Source: Dunaliella salina
Lineage: Eukaryota; Chlorophyta; Chlorophyceae; Chlamydomonadales; Dunaliellaceae
Length of the DNA: 31,960 nucleotides
Direction of reading: 5' to 3'
NCBI GenBank assembly: GCA_002284615.2
Contig: MU069906.1
Location: 95,235 to 127,194 of the forward strand
The translations under genes and the position numbers were made by a program. The notes beneath the pieces were generated by a model that worked only from the letters and a program-made list of their open reading frames with translations, did not search any database and was not told the DNA's origin. Positions 12,297 to 25,153 of this stretch are shown in pieces (position 1 is the stretch's first letter; each line of letters starts with the position of its first letter).

Positions 12297-15200
12297 ATAA
12301 GGAGTGGCAGTATCCTTCAGTCCATGCCCTTGACAACTTGCTAAGGATACTATCTACCTACTCACTTCCCTTCTTTCTTTCCGTGAAACTTACACCAGTA
12401 AAGGCGCATGACCACTTGCCAAAGGTACTTTCTTGTTCCTTACTCACTTTCAGCGAGCCCTTTGCCAGTCCAGGCAAATGACCGCTTGCCATGGGTACTG
12501 ACCCATGCCAGCTTGCTTGTGATGTAACCTTTCCATGATGCACACGGCTTTTTTGGTGAAACCTTATGTTTTTGAAACCTCTGTATTTTTCAGTGGCTCT
12601 TTTGCCCTCGACGTAAGTGCCTGGCTGCTTGGTTGGTGACACATGTGCGAGCCAGTCATGCAGCATGCTGAAAGTGACAGGTGTTTTGGGCAGAACCAGT
12701 GGCAGGAACACCTGTGGGGAAAAGAGGTCAGGGCATTGTCGTCAGCGCGAGCATGCTCTGCGCGCATTTTTTTTTCCGCATGGCACATCTTTGTGCCACA
12801 CGTAGATGGAGCGACCGTTGCCATTAGCGAGCGGCAAGCAATTTGTTCAGTGCATGGCGCATTTTTGTGCCAAACACTGAGAGCATCGCCCTGGTTGCCC
12901 CTCGTTGCCTGGGTGCAGCATGATTGAGTTGCGTGCGGAAGCAGCAAAGGCAGCTGAAACTGTTATTTGCATGCCGTTTTTTTCAAAGAGACAGGGGGAC
13001 CCCATTCCTCGGCCTAGACTCACTTGGTCCTGCACAGCCTGCCCCAAAAATGCCAGATGCTATTGGCAACAAATATATTGCCTGTACAAAAGGCGAAATC
13101 ATGTTGCATTTCCTGCATCTTTTTTTGGTTTATATAAGTCAAGGGGTTACCAGTATGGCCAAAACAGAGTCTTCTCCAAGAGGCCCCCTTGAGCCACAGC
13201 CAGGCCCCTTTCCACTGCTCAGCAAGCAGCCGCTTGGTGCTGTGCAGCTGTGCACCACCCTATTTTCCTTCACAACTTGGCGGGCACAGCTGCAAAAATG
13301 GCATGCGGAAGCAGCAATGGCAGCAGAAGCCATTGCTTGCTTGTTCTGTCCTTCAGCAGCGTGTTCGAACATTCAGATCTGTGCACTGGCCAGCCCTGAT
13401 TGCCATCCCACTGCTTGCAGGCAATCACAGGAGGTCAGGGTGGTGCAATCACAGTGTGGCACGTGCTACACCATGTTCGAGCATTCAAATCCGTGGTACT
13501 GGCCAAACCAATGCAAAATGAGTGAATGGCCAGATACATCACTTTACTGCTGATTATTGTAATCATAATGATTACTTACCAGAGGTAAGAGGAGGGAGAC
13601 CCATTGAATCGGTGGATAAATCATATTCAGCCATGGTCGAATAGCATCTACCGACATCCGGAAAAACAGATTCCGAGGGACTCGCCGAGTCGCGAGCCGA
13701 GGCTTTTGCTTGGCTTCTTGGTGACGCCCACCTCATTTGTTCTGTCCCTTTGTTCTGCCAAAGGCCCTCCAAGTCCCTGCGGGCCTTGTGCTCGCCAAGG
13801 CTCCCAGAGACGGGTGCCTAACCCTGATCATATCACTTCCATAATAAAGAAGTGATCACACTGCTTGCAGGCAGTCACAAGGTTGCAAGGTTACAAGGTT
13901 ACCAGGCCTCCAGTCAAAACGACTGACTGCTAGCCTTCCAAAATCTAGTACAGTGATCACACTGCTTGCAGGCAGTCACAAGGTTGCAAGGTTACAAGGT
14001 TACGAGGCCTCCAGTCAAAACGACTGACTGCTAGCCTTCCATAAAATAGTGTTGATCACACTGCTTGCAGGCAGTCACAGGAGACCAGGGTGGTGCCATC
14101 AGCGTGTGGCACGTGCCCACAGGGAAACTGCGCTACCGCTTCACAAACACGCACAAGGGCAAGCAGCTGACCGCCATCAACTTTGACTCCGCCAAGCGGC
14201 GCCTGCTCACAGGCAAGGGTTTCTGATCTCGCGCAAGGGCGCGCAGGTGACGAGTTGCACAAGGGCAGGCAAGCATTTGATGACTTGCGCAAGGCCAAGC
14301 GTTTGACAAGTTGCACAAGGGCAAGCATTTAGTTGCACAAGGCCAAGAACTTAACAAGTGAACAAGGGCAAGCATTTTGCAAGTAGCACGAGGGCAAGGT
14401 TTTTACGAATTGCACAAGGCCAAGCGTTTTACAAGTTGCACAAGGGCAAGCAGTTGACCGCCGTCAATCTTGACATTGTGTATCAATATTGACATCGATC
14501 ATCAGCATCGACATTGATCTTGCACAAGGCCAGCAACAGACCGCCACCGCCATTGACCACGCGAGGTGGCGCCTTGCTCACAGGCAAGGGTAAGCCATTG
14601 ACGAGTTGCACAAGGGCAAGCTGTTGACATCTTGCACAAGGGCAAGCATTTGACCGCCATCAGCTTTGTCCATGCCAGGCAGCCCCTGCTCAGAGGCAAG
14701 GGCAAGCAGTCGGCAACAAGTTGCGCAAGGGCCAGCAGATGCACAGATGCACCAGGGCCGGCTGTGGGCAAGTTGCACAAGGGCAGGCAGTTGGCATGTC
14801 GCACAAGAGGGCAAGTAGTTGACAAGCTGCACAAAGGCAAGCAGTTGACACCTTGCACAAGGGCGAGCACTTAACCGCCATCAACTTTGTCCATGCTGGC
14901 GGCCCCTGCTCAGGGGCAAGGGCAAGCACTCAGCAACAAGTTGCGCAAGGGCTAGCAGATGCACCAGGGCCGGCAGTGGGCAAGTTGCACGAGGGCAGGC
15001 AGTTGGCATGTCGCACGAGGGCAAGTAGTTGACAAGTTGCACAAGGGCAAGCAATCAACTGCCATCAACTTTGACCACGCCAGGGAGCTCCTGCTCACAG
15101 GCAATGGCAAGCAGTTGGCAACAACTTGCACAAGGGCCAGCAGATGCACCAGGGCCGGCTGTGGGCAAGTTGCACGAGGGCAGGCAGTTGGCATGTCGCA

Positions 15201-18200
15201 TGAGGGCAAGTAGTTGACAAGTTGCACGAGGGCAAGTAGTTGACAAATTGCACAAGGGCAAGCAATCAACTGCCATCAACTTTGACCACGCCAGGGAGCT
15301 CCTGCTCACAGGCAATGGCAAGCAGTTGACATGTTGCACAAGGGCAAGCAGTTGACAGGTTGCGAGAGGGGAAGAAGAGGACAAGTTGCAGATGGATAAG
15401 CAAGTGACAAGTTGCAGATGGATAAGCAGGTCACGAGTCGCGCAAGGGCAAGCAAGTCAGCACTATCAACTTTGACCTTGCCAGGCGGCACCCCTGATCA
15501 TAGGCAAGTGGTTCCATCTCGTCTCTTCTTTTTCTGTGTGCATACCTGATGCAGCTGCACCCACCCTGCCTTGTCCCGCCTTGATGAAGGATGCCCAAAA
15601 GNNNNNNNNNNNNNNNNNNNNNNNNNNNNNNNNNNNNNNNNNNNNNNNNNNNNNNNNNNNNNNNNNNNNNNNNNNNNNNNNNNNNNNNNNNNNNNNNNNN
15701 NNNNNNNNNNNNNNNNNNNNNNNNNNNNNNNNNNNNNNNNNNNNNNNNNNNNNNNNNNNNNNNNNNNNNNNNNNNNNNNNNNNNNNNNNNNNNNNNNNNN
15801 NNNNNNNNNNNNNNNNNNNNNNNNNNNNNNNNNNNNNNNNNNNNNNNNNNNNNNNNNNNNNNNNNNNNNNNNNNNNNNNNNNNNNNNNNNNNNNNNNNNN
15901 NNNNNNNNNNNNNNNNNNNNNNNNNNNNNNNNNNNNNNNNNNNNNNNNNNNNNNNNNNNNNNNNNNNNNNNNNNNNNNNNNNNNNNNNNNNNNNNNNNNN
16001 NNNNNNNNNNNNNNNNNNNNNNNNNNNNNNNNNNNNNNNNNNNNNNNNNNNNNNNNNNNNNNNNNNNNNNNNNNNNNNNNNNNNNNNNNNNNNNNNNNNN
16101 NNNNNNNNNNNNNNNNNNNNNNNNNNNNNNNNNNNNNNNNNNNNNNNNNNNNNNNNNNNNNNNNNNNNNNNNNNNNNNNNNNNNNNNNNNNNNNNNNNNN
16201 NNNNNNNNNNNNNNNNNNNNNNNNNNNNNNNNNNNNNNNNNNNNNNNNNNNNNNNNNNNNNNNNNNNNNNNNNNNNNNNNNNNNNNNNNNNNNNNNNNNN
16301 NNNNNNNNNNNNNNNNNNNNNNNNNNNNNNNNNNACACACACACACACACAGGTAGTCTTGCAGTATTCCTTTGCCCCTGCTCACTGTTGGCTTATGGCA
16401 GCATGTCGAGCATGCTCAGGCATGCATGTTGTGGGCATGCATGCTATGCATGCCAGCCCAGAGGACATTTCATGGGCCAAACAGCAATTTTGCGAATGAA
16501 AATTTGTTGATCTCTTTTTGGTGTGCGAAACATGAGCAAAGCCTGCAGAAGTCCAAGATGGCAAGCCCATGCATGCTCAACACACCATTTCTGGCATGCT
16601 GACGTATCTTGAGGCAAACAATTTTGCTCTCGTGCCTCCTTTGTATCTGGCAGCATGTGCGCGCGCATGCGCGACGCGCATGCTTTTTCAGGCTGCCCAA
16701 TCTATATTTGCTTCCCCAGGTGAAACTGTGCTGACAACAGCAAGCCAGGGGGTACCCATTGTTGTGCAGGTATACCCATGCAACGGCCTCCTCATCTTTT
16801 ATGCCCCACTTCCCCCACTCTCCATCCCCCACCCTTATTCCCCACTGAGTGCACTGTGGCAGCTCCCCTACTCCAGACCACGCCAGCATGACTCAAGCGG
16901 ATCAATCTCTGTGCTTAGTGCCCAGAACTGGTGGCTACCCTACCACACTCCTTGCCATCATGCCTTCACCAGGTCCTCCTGCACTTAAAAGCCATAAGTT
17001 AGTTGGCCCATAACTGATGGCCCTTATGACTCAACCAGGTATCAATCCTGTGCTCCACGCCCAGCATCAATGGCTCCCTGACTCCATACCCTTCAATTGC
17101 AACTCAGCCCCATTATTCTAACTCAGCCTTGTCTTAGCTCTTTTTTTTTAACCCCAGAATTTCCCCAGGATTGCAACTTGGCCTTTCCTTTGCTTCCTTT
17201 CGTACCCCAGGATTGCCCCAGGATCATAACTCAGCCTGCATGTTGCTTCTTCTCGCTGCAGGTGCAGAAGATGGCGAAGTCAAGGTGTGGAACTTCAGCA
17301 GCGGGGCGTGCCTGTGCACCCTTCAGCCCAAGACACGCGAGGAGGTCACAGCCATCTTGGCCATCCGGGGCTCATTCATGAAGCACTTTCTGGTGGCAGG
17401 CTGGGATCGGCGGGTACGGTGGTGGTATGAGTGGTGATGGCGGGTACGGTGGCGGTATAAGTGGTGATGGTGGTGGTGGTGGTGGTGGTTGTCGTGTGGC
17501 ACTAGTTGTTAAACTGGGCATCCAGGGCTCACTTTTCATGAAGCACTTCCTGGTAGCAGGCTGGGACCGGTGGGATGGGACCGGTGGGTGCGTTGTGTGG
17601 GGGGACAGAGGTGGTGGTGTGGCACTTGTTGTGGTCCTCTGTATTAGATTGGGCATCCGGGGCTCATTCATGAAGTACTTTCTGGTGACCGCAGTTGTGG
17701 TGGTAAAAGTGTGGTGGTGGTGGTGATAGTCGCAGTTGGTGTGGTCACCTCTGTGAAATAGGGCAGTTGGACTTATTAATCCAGGCCTGGGACCAGAGGG
17801 TGTATCAAATGGGTGCAGCGATGGTGTTGGTGTTGGTGTTGGTGGTGGTGGTGGTGGTTAGGAGTCTTAGTGGTGGAGGCAGTTGTTTTTGTCCTCGCTT
17901 GGCACCTGGCATCAGGGTCAGGGGCTTATTCCTGAAGCACTTCCTGCTCAGCAGCCTGGGACCTGAGGGTCTGTTGAGTGTAGGTGGTAGTGATGTATGC
18001 ACCTGCTCTGTGGTCATTCTGAAGGCCCTCCTGTTGGCAAGCTGTGACAAGACGTTCACTTATACAGCAGACTCTTAGAGATCTGTGCTGCACATCTAAC
18101 TCTGAAGCATTGTTCCAGACATCCACGCTGTGTCTGTTCATTTGCCAGGGCAAACCCAGGTATTGAACCTGCTGCGCACCTACCACTGCACTTCACACAT

Positions 18201-21200
18201 TGCTTTGATGAGGCGGTCCCTGATTGTCTCTGCATTTTTTCTTTTTTATTAATGCCTTGCATGCCTGCAACAAGTTGCTGTGGCGCAGGTCACCTCCTCA
18301 AAAGGAGATGACCAAAAAAGAGGCACTGCACTTCCTTCTCCCGGCTTCCCCTGACATGCCTACGGTACACAGCTTCAGTGCATGTACCATTTTCAGAAAC
18401 CCGGCCCAAAAGAGGCATAGCACTTTCCCTTCCCAGTTTCCCCTGATATGCCTGCATCAAAATGCCTTAGTGCATGTCACATTTTCAGGGAAGATGGCCA
18501 AAAAGAGGCACATCGCTTCCTTTCCCCAGAATTTCTCTAACGTGCCTGCATAGCACTGCTTTGGTGTAAGTCTTTTTCAAATTCTATGAAGATGATGGCT
18601 AAAAAGAGGAACAGTTCCTCTTACGTTTCCTCCTGACATGTCTGCGTCACACTGCTTTGGTGGAGGTCACATTCTATAATGGTGATGGCCAAAAAGAGGC
18701 ACAGCACTTCCACCACCTCTTCCAGGATTCTCCTGACATGCCCGCATCGCACTGCTTTGGTGCAGGTGATATGCACGTTCTACGATGGCCAAGAAGGAGG
18801 CACAGCACTCCCTCTTCACAGTTTCCCCTTACATGCCTGCATCACCATACACCACTTTCGTGCATGCCACACTTTCAGGAAAGCCAGTCAAGCAGAGGAC
18901 ACAGCTCTTCCTCTTATTACCTTTCCTCCCCGACATGCCCAAATTACACCACTTCTGTGCATGTCACACATTTTTGGGAAAGCCAGTCAAAGAGGGGCAG
19001 AGCGTTCTCACTTACTTTTCCTCCCTGACTTGCCCGCACCACACTGTTTTGGTGCAGGTCACGTTCTATGAAGATGATGGCCAAAAAGAGGCACAGCCTG
19101 GGCGCATCATCAGCGGCCACAAGGTGAGCTTGAGCAGAGTGGGAGTGGGCAGTAACTTGTGCAAGTAGGGCAGGTATGTCGTGTGTTTCACACCCATAGT
19201 GGCATCATCAACAGCCACAAGGTGGGGTTGAGCAAACCGGGAGTGGGCGCGTCGCTTGTGCAAGCAGAACGGCTGTGCACCGTATCTTTCACATTCATAG
19301 TGGCATCATCAGTGGCCACAAGGTGGGGTTGAGCAGGCCGGGAGTGTGCACGTCACATGCGCAAGCAGGGCAGCTGTGTGTTATATTTTTCACACTGGTA
19401 GTGGCATCATTAGCAGTTACAAAGTGGGGTTGAGCAGACCGAGAGTGAGCGTTTAACGTGTGCAAGCAGGGCAGCTGTGCACCGTGTCTTTCACACCCAT
19501 AGTGGCATCATCAGCGGCCGCAAGATGGGGTTGAGCAGACAGGGTGTGGGTGCGTCACATGTGCAAGCAGGGCAGCTGTGTGTCGTATTGTTCACACTGG
19601 TAGTGGCATCATTAACGGTAACAAAGTGGGGTTGAGCAGACCGAGAGTGGGCGCGTCAGAGTGCAAGCAGGGCAGCTGTACACCGTGTTTTTCAAACCCA
19701 TAGTGGCATCATCAGCGGCTGCAAGGTGGGGTTGTTCACAATGAAAGTGTGCACGTCACTTGTGCAAGCAGGGCAGCTGTGCACCGTATCTTTCACACCC
19801 ATAGTGGCATCATCAGCAGCCACAAGGTGAGGTCATGCACAATAAGAGTGGGCGCGTCACGTGCGCAAGCAGGACAGCTGTGTGTTGCTTGTCTCACACT
19901 GATAGTGGCATCATCAGCAGCACAAAGGGTGAGGTTTGGGAAAGTGGGAGTGGGCGCAACACGTGCGCAAGCAGGACAGCTGTGTTTTGCACTGTTGGTG
20001 GGTGGGTGTCATCGGGCGTGACTTGGGAATGGATAAGCACCTCTGGAGGCACACAGTTGCATCACTTATAGCAAAACGTCAGGATGGGCATCGTGTAAGC
20101 CAGCAGGAAAGTGTTTCTCACCGGGATTCTGAATGGAATGGCATCACGCCTGCCAGTGTGCCTGGCAGGTACTTGGTTTGTGTGAGCAGGCCCCAGGTGG
20201 GCAACAAGTTTGGGGTGGGCACCACTCACATCACAGGCATTAGCGCTATTCAAGGCAATTTGATGCATCAGCGCTATTTGATGCATCAGTGCTACTTGAG
20301 GCAAACAAGGCATGAGCGCACATGGGCATCAAATTTGGGGTGGGCATCACTGACATCACAGGCAACAGCGCTATTAGATGCACAGCTTAGCATCACCCGT
20401 GGCGGAAAGGAGGGACAGCGAAATCTATTGTGCCTGCACTGGTTGAGCGCCTTGTAATTGTAAGCAGGCGTAAGATCGTAGGACAATAATTGTAAGCAGG
20501 CGTAAGATTGTAGGACAGTGACAGTAATCGTATGCAAGCGTAAGATTATAGGACAGTAATCGTAAGCAAGCGTAAGATTGAAGGACAGTAATCATAAGCA
20601 AGCATGAGATTATAGGACAGTAATTGTAAGCAAGCGTAAGATTGTAGGACAGTAATCGTAAGCAAGCATAAGATCGTAAGACAGTACTCGTAAGCAAGCG
20701 CAAGATCGAAGGACAGTGATCATAAGCAAGCGTAAGATCGTAGGACAGTATCGTAAGCAAACGTAAGATCGTTGGACAGTAATCGTAAGCAAGCGTAAGA
20801 TTGTAGGACAGTAATTGTAAGCAAGCGCAAGATCGTAGGACAGTAATCGTAAGCAAGCGTAAGATCGAAAGACAGTAATCGTAAGCAAGCGTAAGATCGA
20901 AAGACAGTAATCGTAAGCAAGCATAAGATCATAGGACAGTAATCATAGGCAAGCGTAAGATCGTAGGACAGTAATCATAAGCAAGCGTAAGATCGTAGGA
21001 CAGTAATTGTAAGCAAGCGTAAGATCATAGGACAGTAATCATATGCGAGCGTAAGATCGTAGGACGAGAGAATCTGTTGTGCCTGCAATGGAAAAGTGTT
21101 ATGATGTCACAAGCTATGGTACTATTATGTGCAAGCGGCCATACAGTATTCAGTCCATAAACAGAGGACTGCTTGCGCCAGCATCATTTGTGGCGTGACG

Positions 21201-22510
21201 TGGGGCGGTAAATCATACTCGTGTTGGCGTGGCATTGTGTCTGGTGTGGGGCAGGCACAGGAGCAGTGTTCCTACTTCAGGCAGCACAGCGGCGTTCGTC
21301 CATAAACAGAAGACTGCTTGCGCCAGCACCATTGTGGCGTGACGTGGGGCNNNAAATCATACTCGTGTTGGCGTGGCATTGTGTCTGGTGTGGGGCAGGC
21401 ACAGGAGCAGTGTTTCCTACTTCAGGCAGCACAGCGGCGTTCGTCCATAAACAGAAGNCTGCTTGCGCCAGCACCATTGTGGCGTGACGTAGGGCGGCAA
21501 ATCATACTCGTGTTGGCGTGGCATTGTGTCTGGTGTGGGGCAGGCACAGGAGCAGTGTTTTCTACTTCAGGCAGCACAGCGGCGTTCGTCCATAAACAGA
21601 AGGCTGCTTGCGCCAGCACCATTGTGGCGTGACGTAGGGCGGCAAATCATACTTGTGTTGGCGTGGCATTGTGTCTGGTGTGGGGCAGGCACAGGAGCAG
21701 TGTCTCCTACTTCAGGCAGCACAGTGTGTCTCACATGTGGCGAGGAATCACTCGTGCCGGCCAGATGGGAGCACTGTTTCCTACATCGGGCAGCACAGTG
21801 TGTCTCATGTGTGGCAGGGGATCACTTGTGCCGGCCAGATGGTGTGTCTGACATGGGGCAGGGTCAGGGACAGTTTGTCATGTGTGTGGCCCTAGGATCA
21901 CTTTGGGGGGGACAGAATAGGTGTGCCTAACGTGGGGCAGGAACAGGGACTATGTGCCAAATGTGTGGTAGGAGCTCACACTTTCATCGGTGGGATGGTT
22001 TGTCTTGCATGGTGCAGGGTCAAGAACTCTGTGTTCATCTGCCAGAATAGTGTGTCCGTCCTTTGTGGCGTACACGCTAGAATTGGAGCGACGCACAGAA
22101 GCATGGCCCCTGTGCACGGATGACACACAACTTGGGTCGGGGCAGCGTGTTTTTGGGTGGCAGGTGCTCACTTGTGGTGCTGGCAGGCGACTTGTCAAAC
22201 GGGCTGTTGCTCTTGCTTGCCTGCCGAGGAGGCAAAGTGGCAGAGAGCAGGCTGGGATATGCAGGACTTACAAGGGTATGAAAGGGAACATGTATGCCTG
22301 TGCACAGAACTCATGCTGTACCTTGGGGCAAGGGCTTTGTGCGTTCTGCGCTCTGTGAGGTACCAGATGTGGGAGAAGACTCAGTTTTTAGGGAATTTTT
22401 ACATTGCTCCTCTTTTTGAGCTGTGAAAGCTGCGCAATCCCAACGCTGTGGCGTTTGGCAGAAGGTTGTATGCAAATGGGTTGGCCTCAACTTGTTTCAG
22501 CCCATAGTGT

Positions 22511-22584
<74 letters not shown>

Positions 22585-22661
22585 TGTGCCGCAGGCTGAT
22601 ATCCTTGATATGGACGTCATGGAGAACAGCCCTACTCTGGTCACTGTGTCAGACGATGGCG

Positions 22662-22751
<90 letters not shown>

Positions 22752-25079
22752 GAGTGTGTGCGCGTGCATGCATGTGCATCAACATGTTAGGCTCCTGTGG
22801 TTGTATAAGCACCATGACTTTGGAAGACCACTTTGACAACCTTTCGTAAATGGTGAGTGTGTAAGTCACTAGCATAGTCCAAAGGCGAGACATCCATTTT
22901 GACATAACTTTCTCGCAATTCCTTTGTTTTCCTTCATCAACTAATACCTGCTCTTTCAACACCGCAGCATTACACCCATTTCAAGCCATGTCAGCTTTTC
23001 AGGCTGCCAAATATCAAAACCTCGCTGACACATGCTCTCCAATCACCATGACAACCGACCACGACGCGGTCTTTCAGATTTTGTTTCAGACTAATGAATT
23101 TGGTGCCTGGCTTTGCAAACAGCCTGCTTGCAGGTCACTGTAATGATAACACGATCCCTCCTGCAAAAACATTGTGTTAAGGGGGGGGAAGATGGCTGCA
23201 GACACAAGGAATAATGTTCGATTTAAAGTGCGTATGAAGATCCATGATCACGGGAAGTATTCAATTTTGATGGGTGATTGGGTACAAAGGGCCGGGGGCA
23301 TCTGAGGCGCCCATGGGGCAACGACAACTAGGATGGGATTCCTGAGTGCAAATGAATAGCCCCTTTAACTCAGGAGTGGAAGCAGCTGGAATCATGTGGG
23401 CTTTGCACATGGCATGCAAGGAGCACATGGCTGTATTACCTGCATCACGAACACTAAGACTCTCAGTAAGAGTGCAATGATCGTGATTTAGCATGACAGC
23501 CATGGTATGCAATGAGCACATTGCTGTTGTACTTGCTTCATGAAGATTTGAAGTCTTTGCAATAATGGTGGTTAGCATGGCAACCATGGCGTGCGATGAG
23601 CACATGACAGCTTATCAGGAGGCATGACAGCTTAACATGCAAAGGGATCGGCATTTGCTTATAGCACTACATATAACATAGCGCGATATAGCCCAATATG
23701 CCGATCTATAGGTTTGCCTCATAAACAAATATGATGTAGCGCTATATTGCTATTTAGCGCTGTATAGCGCTATAGGTTTGACTCATATAGCGCTACGTGC
23801 CGGTCCCTAAACACGCAAGAGCCGTGAGTGCCCTTGAACATCTTGTGTCCTTGGAAAGAGCTGCTTCTGTAAAGTTGTGAGAACATGTTTATTTTTACAG
23901 GTCTTCCCTGCGTCTTTTTTCATTAGGTTTCGCTGCGAAGCAGTGCTTGTGGCTAACTCCTAGGGCCTTTGTTCAGCAGGCTTGCTGGGTTTCACATGCA
24001 GGAGGAATGTGCAGCTTGTACACACAAGGCTCACTAGTGTGCAACTCGTACACACAAGGCTCACTAGTGTGGCTGTGCACAGAAAGCTCACTGGTGTGCA
24101 GCTTGTACACACAAGGCTCACTAGTGATCTCTCATGTTTCAGGGTAGACGGGTGCTGATATTCCCTATGGGAGTAAGTGGGGTACAAAAAAAATTATGTC
24201 TACCAGGTTGCTCTAGGGAAGGAGATATTGAGGATTTTTCCTCTTCTCTTTTGGCTGTGCTCTGGGTTGTCAAGCAGTCTTCTCTTTTGCTGGAATGCTG
24301 TTGAAAGCGATCCAGTACCAAAAGTGTGCTGCCTCAGGGCTAAAGTTCATATGATCATGCACTTCGGAGTGGGCCTCCTGATTATGGTTGGCCAGTTCCA
24401 TGCGCCGGAATCCCAAATAGGTACAAATGCCATAGTTCTTTCGTATTCCAAACCATATTTGTGTTCTGCACCCATATTTCCTGCACTCTTCACACACTTT
24501 ACAGGGGGGACAGGGCCTGTTACTCCTATTCCCATAATTCATTAGTTTATTTCCTGCATACTGTTTATAAATCGTATCATTATGCAAAAAGAATTTTTCG
24601 GGGCTTTGCGTAATAATTGCAGCTGGTGAATGAAATCGATTTTGATCCGTATGTGTGTGTACGAATAAGTGAAAAATGATTATTTGGGGCGATGACCCGG
24701 TAAGCTAAGCAGCGGCCCCTCAGTCTGCTCGCGGCGAATTCAGTTCAGTTGCGACATCTGCCTGCCACTTGTGTGGGTCTACCTGTGTCTGGACGTTTGT
24801 GAGCCCCCATGTACTTCTGCATGCATGTCTAAAAAATGTGTAGACACGGACTGTATGTTGGAAGAAGGTAGCTGGAAGTTGATGCGGCCCTGTCTGGGTG
24901 CATGAGATGTGTTCATGCATGTGCATGCTAACTGCTAGCACTTGTGTACATTCGTGCCGGGGTGTGAACGCATGCTGCTTCATGCATGAGCGTTGTGCAT
25001 GCGCCATTCTTCCCATGCAAGATTTTGTGTGCAAGCAAGTGTGTGCATGCGTGTTGATGCTCCTGTGTGCAAGGGGGCT

Positions 25080-25153
<74 letters not shown>

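Noticed and set aside
12068..12481. Alanine-run ORF over the CTG repeat
   Set aside because: No conserved domain, and exon 8 joins exon 9 in frame without it; more likely an intronic trinucleotide repeat.
15431..16510. Long ORFs on both strands across the gap
   Set aside because: They exist only because unknown bases contain no stop codons.
16398..16680. Repeated gcatgc palindromes as a protein-binding array
   Set aside because: GCATGC-rich stretches occur all over this window (for example 2480-3190), so no specific site can be argued.
20292..20932. Minus-strand ORFs with LRLLSYDLTLAYDYCPTIL-type repeats
   Set aside because: Translation of the 32-bp minisatellite; its regularity explains the open frames.
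20455..21065. Possible CRISPR array
   Set aside because: Units are contiguous with no unique spacers, no cas genes are near, and the context is a eukaryotic intron.
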